Under the pieces are notes generated by a model. That model worked only from the letters and a program-made list of their open reading frames with translations. It was not told the origin of the DNA and searched no databases. A program made the position numbers and the translations under genes. A DNA stretch of 64,000 nt from Kushneria phyllosphaerae. Lineage in GTDB: Bacteria > Pseudomonadota > Gammaproteobacteria > Pseudomonadales > Halomonadaceae. The DNA lies in assembly GCF_900312995.1 (NCBI RefSeq), contig NZ_ONZI01000006.1, forward strand, positions 20,246 to 84,245, read 5' to 3'. Shown here piece after piece: positions 58,213 to 64,000 of the stretch (its first letter is position 1; every line of letters starts with the position of its first letter).

Positions 58213-58626
58213 TCAATCATCAGAGGTGACCTCCTGCTCGGCGGCCATCCTGCGCCGGGTGAGTACAACCTCCATGAGCATATTGTAGCGATGGCGCGTC
58301 ATCATGGTGGTCAACCCGGAAAAGAGTAGCCAGAAACCCCGGCGCCACCGGGTCAATTTCCACACATGAAAGGTCAGCTGGCGAAGCAGCTGGTCCTCAT
58401 CGAAGGATCGCCATTCTCCGGCCAGTGACACCTGATGGCGAACCAGTACCGGCGACATCTCGACGCGATAGATGCGCTCAAGCTCGTCCGTGGTGAAGTC
58501 ATATTGCTCGATGACATCCGCCATATGGGCGTAATCGCGCTCACCCGGCTCACGGTCGAGCCACAGCGGTGCCAGTGCCATCCAGAGGTCACGACGATGA
58601 TCGAGCAGACGCTGGGGGTCATTCAT
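58213..58626 (-). CDS. DUF7079-like protein, function unknown
   Basis: 137 residues from ATG 58626. The first ~95 residues read as a small helical domain (LDHRRDLWMALAPLWLDREPGERDYAHMADVIEQYDFTTDELERIYRVEMSPVL) of the DUF7079 type: a W/L-rich start, acidic middle and ELE-IY-EV-PVL ending. The C-terminal ~40 residues are basic and hydrophobic (WRRGFWLLFSGL), possibly membrane associated. The ribosome site is weak, and a longer frame reaches 58746. Convergent with the MscS gene. Confidence 0.6.
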   Translation of the reverse strand: MNDPQRLLDHRRDLWMALAPLWLDREPGERDYAHMADVIEQYDFTTDELERIYRVEMSPVLVRHQVSLAGEWRSFDEDQLLRQLTFHVWKLTRWRRGFWLLFSGLTTMMTRHRYNMLMEVVLTRRRMAAEQEVTSDD

Positions 58627-58747
58627 GTTGTCATGAGAAGATGACACCGTTTTCACCCTGCAATATTGAAGCGGTTCAGGGACATTGGTCCCGGCTTGTG
58701 CGGACACCTGCGCCCGTACCCGGTAAAATACGCGCCAGGCCGCCATG

Positions 58748-58761
58748 ACTCAATTTTGAGT
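58748..58761. promoter_or_regulatory. 14-bp palindrome upstream of fabV, possible operator
   Basis: ACTCAA-TT-TTGAGT is perfectly symmetric, 104 bases before the fabV start and 121 bases before the divergent DUF7079 start. A TAAAAT -10-like box (58725-58730) lies just left. The cognate regulator is unknown. Confidence 0.4.
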
Positions 58762-58865
58762 ATTGCAGGGCATTCGATTGTCCGGCCGTTATTGGCGCAG
58801 CATTTCTGGAGGGCATTTCGTCGGTTGAAATGCCGTTCGTTTCCATTCTGGCAAGAGAGGTGAGT

Positions 58866-60065
58866 GTGGTTATCCATCCCAAGGTTCGCGGTTTTATCTG
58901 TACGACAACCCATCCGGTCGGCTGCGAGCAAAACGTGCGCGAGCAGATCGAGATCACGCGCGCGCGCGGCACCATTGAAGGTGGCCCCAAAAAGGTACTG
59001 GTGATCGGGGCGTCTACCGGTTACGGCCTGTCGGCGCGGATTACGGCTGCCTTCGGATGTGGTGCCGATACGCTGGGTGTGTTCTTTGAAAAGCCGGGCA
59101 CCGAGACCCGTCCGGGGTCGGCCGGCTGGTACAACTCTGCCGCCTTTGATCGGCTGGCAAGCGCTGAGGGCCTTTATAGCCGCTCGATCAACGGGGATGC
59201 CTTCGCCCACGAAACGCGCGCCCAGGCCATCGAGATGATCAAAAACGAGATGGGCGGCCAGATCGATCTGGTGGTCTACTCGCTGGCATCACCGGTGCGC
59301 AAGCTGCCCGACAGCGGCGAAGTGGTTAAATCGGCTCTCAAGCCGATCGGTGAGACCTATCGGGCCACGGCGCTGGACACCAACAAGGACCAGATCATCG
59401 AGGCCTCGGTCGAACCTGCCTCGCAGGAAGAGATCGACAATACCATCCGCGTCATGGGCGGCGAGGACTGGGAGCTCTGGATCGACGCCCTTGATCAGGC
59501 CGGCGTGCTGGCCGAAGGCGCCAGCACGGTCGCCTTCAGTTATATCGGTACTGAAATCACCTGGCCGATCTACTGGCATGGCTCCCTGGGAAAGGCCAAG
59601 GAAGATCTGGACCGCGCCGCGCAGGCACTCGATACACGCCTGAGCCAGAAGGGCGGTCACGCCAATGTCGCCGTGCTCAAGTCCGTGGTCACCCAGGCCA
59701 GTGCCGCCATTCCGGTCATGCCACTCTACATTTCCATGGTCTATCGCATCATGAAGGAGAAAAACCTGCATGAAGGCACGATCGACCAGCTCAATCGCCT
59801 GTTCCATGAGCATCTGACTGCTCAGCAACTGCCGGCACTGGACGACGCCGGGCGCCTGCGTCTGGACGACCGCGAGCTTCGCGATGACGTGCAGGATGAA
59901 TGCAAGGCGCTATGGCCGCAGGTGACCAGTGACAACGTCTTTGAGATGACCGACTACGCCGGTTACAAGCATGAGTTCCTCAAGCTGTTCGGCTTTGACC
60001 GTGACGATGTCGACTATGATGCCGACGTCAACCCGAAAGTCGATTTCGACGTGGTACAGCTCTGA
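58866..60065 (+). CDS. fabV: Trans-2-enoyl-ACP reductase FabV
   Basis: NADH-dependent last step of the fatty acid elongation cycle; FabV confers triclosan tolerance compared with FabI. 399 residues (family about 400): N-terminal [23 protein letters not shown], glycine loop [14 protein letters not shown] and the signature Tyr-x8-Lys in [13 protein letters not shown] 58866 is chosen because GAGAGG is 5 bases upstream and FabV proteins start M-V-I-x-P; an upstream ATG at 58830 would add 12 residues. Confidence 0.95.
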   Translation: MVIHPKVRGFICTTTHPVGCEQNVREQIEITRARGTIEGGPKKVLVIGASTGYGLSARITAAFGCGADTLGVFFEKPGTETRPGSAGWYNSAAFDRLASAEGLYSRSINGDAFAHETRAQAIEMIKNEMGGQIDLVVYSLASPVRKLPDSGEVVKSALKPIGETYRATALDTNKDQIIEASVEPASQEEIDNTIRVMGGEDWELWIDALDQAGVLAEGASTVAFSYIGTEITWPIYWHGSLGKAKEDLDRAAQALDTRLSQKGGHANVAVLKSVVTQASAAIPVMPLYISMVYRIMKEKNLHEGTIDQLNRLFHEHLTAQQLPALDDAGRLRLDDRELRDDVQDECKALWPQVTSDNVFEMTDYAGYKHEFLKLFGFDRDDVDYDADVNPKVDFDVVQL

Positions 60066-60073
60066 GGTCCAAT

Positions 60074-60748
60074 ATGGCGTTATTGCGACACGCGTGTTTA
60101 ACGACATGGGCGCCCGCGGGGGTGCTGCTGGCCTCCCTGCTGCTGTCCGGTTGCCAGAGCGCCTACTACGACGTCATGGAGCAGGCCGGCGTCCACAAGC
60201 GCGATATCCTGTCAGATCGGGTCGTTGCTGCCCGTGATGCCCAGCAGGACGCCGACGAGCAGTTTTCTTCGGCACTTGAACGCTATCAAAGCGTGGTGAC
60301 GGTGCCCGAAAGCAAGCTATCCCGTGCCTATGGCGATCTTGAGTCCGATTATGAGCGCAGTCAGGCGGCGGCCGAGCGGGTGAGTCAGCGTATCGATGCC
60401 ATCGAAAGCGTGGCGCAGGCGCTTTTCAGTGAATGGGAAGGTGAGCTGGATCAATATCAGAACCAGACCTACCGGCGGCAAAGCGAGCAGGAACTTGAGC
60501 AGACACGTCAGCGCTACAGTGAGATGCTTGATGCCATGCACCGCGCGGAAGACACCATGCCGCCGGTGTTGACGGTTATGCATGACAATGTCCTGTTTCT
60601 CAAGCACAACCTCAATGCTCGCGCCATCGGTGCGCTCAAGGGGGAGGTCAGCCAGCTTGAAACCCAGATCGCCACGCTAAGACGTGAGATGCAGGCCTCG
60701 ATCGAACGTTCCAATCGCTTTATCGATGGTATGGAACCTACAAGCTAG
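60074..60748 (+). CDS. DUF2959 family lipoprotein
   Basis: 224 residues. Signal peptide with lipobox LSGC (Cys27), then QSAYYDVMEQAGVHKRDILSDRVVAARDAQ, the DUF2959 start, and a mostly helical coiled-coil-like domain (VMHDNVLFLKHNLNARAIGALKGE near the end). Function unknown. Only eight bases after fabV, so probably co-transcribed; followed by a terminator. Confidence 0.85.
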   Translation: MALLRHACLTTWAPAGVLLASLLLSGCQSAYYDVMEQAGVHKRDILSDRVVAARDAQQDADEQFSSALERYQSVVTVPESKLSRAYGDLESDYERSQAAAERVSQRIDAIESVAQALFSEWEGELDQYQNQTYRRQSEQELEQTRQRYSEMLDAMHRAEDTMPPVLTVMHDNVLFLKHNLNARAIGALKGEVSQLETQIATLRREMQASIERSNRFIDGMEPTS

Positions 60749-60772
60749 CGATACCCCGTTGTCATTCTGAAA

Positions 60773-60801
60773 GGGCAGCTCTTTTGAGCTGCCCTTTTTT
60801 T
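60773..60801 (+). terminator. Rho-independent terminator of fabV-DUF2959
   Basis: GGGCAGCTC/GAGCTGCCC with a TTTT loop, then seven T. Confidence 0.94.
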
Positions 60802-61025
60802 ATGCTGAATAAACCGACCATTCAGGCCCGGGACATTATCGATTGTTCAGAAAAGTTTTATAAATACTCGTGCTAACTGATACTTTCGATCTCATAGTAT
60901 TAATTAAATAGTGAAATTGAAGCCTAAAAAGCTCGTTAATTGGTAATTAGAACAAGACGGCGGGCGCTATATATTCACCGGTGCTGAAATGTGTCAGCAA
61001 TACGGCGGAACAAGGGACGGACGTT
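60802..61025 (+). promoter_or_regulatory. AT-rich upstream region of the adhesin gene
   Basis: 224 bases, visibly AT-rich between about 60835 and 60955, unlike the flanking genes. No single sigma-70 promoter is convincing. Such low-GC leaders often carry H-NS/MvaT silencing and complex biofilm regulation. GGGACGGA before ATG 61026 is the likely ribosome site. Confidence 0.45.
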
Positions 61026-64000
61026 ATGGCTGCTTATACGGTTGTACGGGTTGATGGCGTAGTGTGGTTGCTGGATCCGCGTACACCGGTGATCCAGGGA
61101 ATGGCGTTGCCTGAAAATGCAGTATTGATGGCCGCCGACGGGGGACGGATCATTCTGGCCGATGGCACTGTTCTAAGCCTGCGCGCCGGCCAGTCCGCCA
61201 CGCTGGTCAGCACCGAAGGCATCCCGGAACTTGTTGTACAGCAGCCGACAGATGTTGATCCTGAAATTGCCGCGCTGCAGGCCGCCATTGCCGCCGGGCA
61301 GGATCCCACGCAGGTGCAGCAGGCACCGGCAGCCGGTGCCTCACCGGACGCCGGCGGTGGCGGCAGCCCCTCAGAAGGCGGTGGTTTCTCTCAGGCCTTT
61401 GACGTGGACCGCAGCGGTCGAGAGCAACAGACTGAATATCGCTATAGCGCCAGCTTCAATGATACCGGCACAACACCTTCTGGTTTTTCCGGCTTCGCAG
61501 GTAACAGTGATGCCGAAGATACTTCGACGTCGCCGACAGCCCCTACTGATCCGAATACCGGCGGCGGGGCGACTACGCCGACCGGTCCGAACACCGGCGG
61601 TGGCACGACCACGCCTGCCAATCCGACCGACGGTGGCACGACCACGCCTGCCAATCCGACTGATGGCGGTGGCACGACCACGCCGACGGATCCGACCGAC
61701 GGTGGCACGACCACGCCGACCAATCCGGACACCGGCGGCGGCACGACCACGCCAACCAATCCGAACACAGGCGGTGGCACGACCACGCCAGCCAATCCGA
61801 ACACAGGTGGTGGCACGACCACGCCAGCCAATCCGAACACAGGTGGTGGCACGACCACGCCAACCAATCCGACCGATCCGACTGACGGCGGCGATACGAC
61901 CCCGCCGACCGATCCGACCGACGGTGGCGATACGACCCCGCCGACTGACCCGAACACCGGCGGCGGCACGGCCACGCCGACCGATCCGACCGACGGTGGC
62001 GATACGACCACGCCGACTGACCCGAACACCGGCGGCGGCACGGCCACGCCGACCGATCCGACCGACGGTGGCGACACGACCACGCCGACCGATCCGACCG
62101 ACGGTGGCGATGCGACCACGCCGACCGATCCGACCGACGATGGCGATGCGACCACGCCGACCGATCCGACCGACGGTGGCGACACGACCACGCCGACGGA
62201 TCCGACCGACGGTGGCGATACGACCCCGCCGACCGATCCGACCGACGGTGGCGATACGACCCCGCCGACGGATCCGACCGACGGTGGCGATACGACCCCG
62301 CCGACCGATCCGACCGACGGTGGTGATACGACTACGCCTGCCAATCCGACCGACGGTGGTGATACGACTACGCCTGCCAATCCGACTGATGGCGGTGGTA
62401 CGACCACGCCGACTGATCCGGCCGACGGTAGCGATACGACCCCTTCCAGAACGCCTGTTGTCACGGTGGCACTTGATACCATCGCGGTTGACGACATCAT
62501 CAACCGCGCAGAATCGCAGGAAGATATAGTGCTCGGGGGGCGAGGTGGCGGAGATGCAGCGGTTGGTGACGCCGTGACCATCAACATTGGTGATACCACT
62601 TACTCAACCGTTCTCGATGACAGTCTGTCGTTTTCCATCCCGGTTCCCGGATTGCTTCTGACCGGCAATCCGTCAGTCACCGTGACGCTAATGCACACGG
62701 AGGATGACGTCAGTGTGACTGCCAGTTCGACCCGTCCCTACAGTGTCGATCTTGATGCCCCATCACCAACGATTCAGCTCGATCCGATCGCCGATGACGA
62801 CAGCGTCAGCGCTGCCGAATCCAGCCAGACGATCGTACTCTCCGGTGTTGCGGGGGGAGATGCCGCCGTTGGCGATCAGGTCACGCTTCTGGTTGGCGAG
62901 GTGCAATACACCACAACAGTGGGAAACGACTTCCGCTTTAGCGTTTCCGTACCCGGCAGTGAGCTGGCGAACGCGCAGGATAGCGCTGTCATCGCTGTCA
63001 TCAGTCATACCGATGCGGCAGGTAACGTGGGAAGTGCCACGACCGCCCGCGGTTATGATGTCGATACGGCAATGCCGGTGTTGTCGATTGCTTTGGACAC
63101 CATCGCCGGCGATGACGTGATCAATGCGGCGGAAGCCGGACAGGACGTTGCCATCACCGGCCGTGCCGGTGGTGATGCCGTGGCCGGTGATACCGTCACC
63201 GTCAATGTCGGTAGCCAGAACTATTCAACGGTTGTGGGCCAGAACGGTGCATTTAGTGTCGCGGTACCGGGTTCGGTACTGGCGTCTGCCGTCGCCAACA
63301 GTGTCTCGGCCTCCGTGTCGCATACTGACGCCGCTGGCAATACTGGCAGCGCCGAGACCACTCGTCCTTATAGCGTCGACACCACGCCGCCGGCACTATC
63401 GATCACGCTCGACACCATTGCCGGTGACAACATCGTCAATGCTGACGAGTCCGGTCGCGATATTCCGGTGACCGGCTCGGTCAGCGGTGAATACGCTGCC
63501 GGCGACACCGTGACCCTGACGGTGGGTCAGCAGAACTACACCGGTGCGGTGAACGGTGACGGCACCTTCTCGATCAACGTGCCTGGCAGTCAGCTGGCAC
63601 AAAACGATGCGATTCGTGCTGACGTCAGCCATACCGACGCGGCGGGTAACGTGGGCTCTGCCAATACGGCGGCCAATTATTCGACCAGCACGGAACTGCC
63701 GACCGTTTCGGTCTCACTGGACACCATCGCCGACGATGACGTGATCAATGCCGCCGAAGCGGCAGCAGATGCCAGCATCACCGGCCGTGCCGGTGGGGAT
63801 GCCGCGCCCGGCGATGCGGTGACGATCAGCGTGGGCAATCAGAGCTATACGTCAACGGTCGCTCAAAACGGCACGTTCAGCGTGGCGGTACCGGGTTCGG
63901 TACTGGCAGCTGCAGGCACCAACACTATCAGTGCGTCTGTCTCGCATACGGATGCGGCAGGCAATACTGGCAGCGCCGAGACCACGCGCCCTTATAGCGT
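61026..64000 (+). CDS. Giant LapA/BapA-type repeat adhesin, 5' part (runs off window)
   Basis: The frame is open from ATG 61026 to the last base (991 codons). Residues 1-105 form a retention-module-like domain (MAAYTVVRVDGVVWLLDP, GGRIILADGTVLSL), ending DPEIAALQAAIAAGQDPTQ and PAAG at 101-104, like the LapG cleavage motif (T/P/A)AAG of Pseudomonas LapA at residues 107-110. Residues about 173-475 are a Pro/Thr/Asp/Gly repeat linker. From residue 477 tandem Ig-like units of 102-105 residues begin, each starting near LDTIA-DD-INAAE and ending SHTDAAGNxGSAxTTRPYSV. RTX and type I secretion parts would lie beyond the window. Confidence 0.88.
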   Translation, partial: MAAYTVVRVDGVVWLLDPRTPVIQGMALPENAVLMAADGGRIILADGTVLSLRAGQSATLVSTEGIPELVVQQPTDVDPEIAALQAAIAAGQDPTQVQQAPAAGASPDAGGGGSPSEGGGFSQAFDVDRSGREQQTEYRYSASFNDTGTTPSGFSGFAGNSDAEDTSTSPTAPTDPNTGGGATTPTGPNTGGGTTTPANPTDGGTTTPANPTDGGGTTTPTDPTDGGTTTPTNPDTGGGTTTPTNPNTGGGTTTPANPNTGGGTTTPANPNTGGGTTTPTNPTDPTDGGDTTPPTDPTDGGDTTPPTDPNTGGGTATPTDPTDGGDTTTPTDPNTGGGTATPTDPTDGGDTTTPTDPTDGGDATTPTDPTDDGDATTPTDPTDGGDTTTPTDPTDGGDTTPPTDPTDGGDTTPPTDPTDGGDTTPPTDPTDGGDTTTPANPTDGGDTTTPANPTDGGGTTTPTDPADGSDTTPSRTPVVTVALDTIAVDDIINRAESQEDIVLGGRGGGDAAVGDAVTINIGDTTYSTVLDDSLSFSIPVPGLLLTGNPSVTVTLMHTEDDVSVTASSTRPYSVDLDAPSPTIQLDPIADDDSVSAAESSQTIVLSGVAGGDAAVGDQVTLLVGEVQYTTTVGNDFRFSVSVPGSELANAQDSAVIAVISHTDAAGNVGSATTARGYDVDTAMPVLSIALDTIAGDDVINAAEAGQDVAITGRAGGDAVAGDTVTVNVGSQNYSTVVGQNGAFSVAVPGSVLASAVANSVSASVSHTDAAGNTGSAETTRPYSVDTTPPALSITLDTIAGDNIVNADESGRDIPVTGSVSGEYAAGDTVTLTVGQQNYTGAVNGDGTFSINVPGSQLAQNDAIRADVSHTDAAGNVGSANTAANYSTSTELPTVSVSLDTIADDDVINAAEAAADASITGRAGGDAAPGDAVTISVGNQSYTSTVAQNGTFSVAVPGSVLAAAGTNTISASVSHTDAAGNTGSAETTRPYS
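61542..62450 (+). repeat. Pro/Thr/Asp/Gly-coding tandem repeats inside the adhesin gene
   Basis: About 25 units of 33-36 bases coding variants of PTDPTDGGDTT, PTNPNTGGGTT and PANPTDGGGTT. Lengths are multiples of three, so copy-number change keeps frame. The same DNA is open on two other frames, giving long artefact frames. Confidence 0.92.
62454..64000 (+). repeat. Tandem Ig-like repeats of the adhesin
   Basis: Five units seen: 62454-62759, 62760-63074, 63075-63389, 63390-63698 and 63699-64000 (cut). Unit lengths are 102, 105, 105 and 103 residues. Units 3 and 5 are most alike (ALDTIAGDDVINAAEA / SLDTIADDDVINAAEA). Confidence 0.9.

Noticed and set aside
61542..62450. Regular 33-36 base repeats that could suggest a CRISPR array
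   Set aside because: No unique spacers of constant length alternate with a conserved repeat; the units are contiguous, in frame and coding.
61231..62529. Long Arg/Pro-rich plus-strand frame over the adhesin repeats
   Set aside because: It is the shifted reading of the triplet-multiple Pro/Thr/Asp/Gly repeats; the adhesin frame continues through it with a real start, ribosome site and domains.
61442..62599. 385-residue minus-strand frame of Val/Gly/Ser/Pro repeats
   Set aside because: Antisense shadow of the same repeats; no ribosome site and composition dictated by the complement of the linker.

Overview
This 64 kb window looks like chromosomal DNA of a moderately halophilic gammaproteobacterium of the Halomonadaceae (Halomonas/Kushneria-like). 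The evidence is the GC-rich coding sequence, the gammaproteobacterial gene orders (def-fmt-rsmB-trkA; iscR...ndk-rlmN-pilW-rodZ-ispG-hisS-yfgM-bamB-der; queA-tgt-yajC-secD-secF; divergent pepA/lptFG) and protein sequences that resemble Pseudomonas and E. coli orthologues. The family-level call is inference from recall, not from a search.

Layout. 1-13 kb: the 3'-truncated branched-chain aminotransferase gene ilvE, pepA divergent from the LPS-export pair lptF-lptG, an AldB-type aldehyde dehydrogenase, the iron-storage pair bfd-bfr behind a Fur-box-like site, a truC-tcdA-DUF1653 operon, a zinc-ribbon-less sirtuin, a BASS-type transporter overlapping tapT, and a small monooxygenase. 13-27 kb: a TraB-family membrane protein, the K+ uptake regulator trkA, dodecin and nicotinamidase genes sitting between trkA and rsmB-fmt-def, then divergently a LysM-less relative of the usual def-dprA linker protein, dprA, tsaC, hemF and aroE, a lipoprotein M48 protease, a DUF815 ATPase and two uncharacterised exported proteins.

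27-47.6 kb: a long minus-strand housekeeping run from iscR down to der. Its Fe-S part is reduced to iscR-iscS-iscA: iscU, hscBA, fdx and iscX are absent, and IscS lacks the C-terminal tail that E. coli IscS uses to bind IscU. Divergent from trmJ is a SuhB-like protein that has lost most catalytic residues of the inositol monophosphatase family. The queA-tgt-yajC-secDF operon and a tRNA-Leu(CAA) gene with a near-consensus promoter follow.

47.7-64 kb is more accessory: a Crp/Fnr-type regulator, an acyltransferase-3 membrane protein, a 44-residue membrane peptide, a universal stress protein, a DUF883-like protein, and a 680-base gene-free stretch that carries what looks like a CsrA-sequestering small RNA (seven GGA motifs in 84 bases, hairpins, terminator). 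After a Nudix gene comes a probable D-glutamate catabolic operon (dgcN-dgcA) with its LysR regulator and a perfect T-N11-A dyad between them. Then follow a large MscS channel, fabV, a DUF2959 lipoprotein and the start of a giant LapA-type adhesin (N-terminal module with a PAAG site, a roughly 25-unit Pro/Thr/Asp/Gly linker, then tandem Ig-like repeats), which runs off the right edge.

The best leads are the candidate CsrB/RsmZ-type RNA, the SuhB pseudoenzyme, the IscU-less isc locus, and the LysR-dgcNA cluster. No insertion sequences, prophage genes, CRISPR arrays or rRNA genes were seen.
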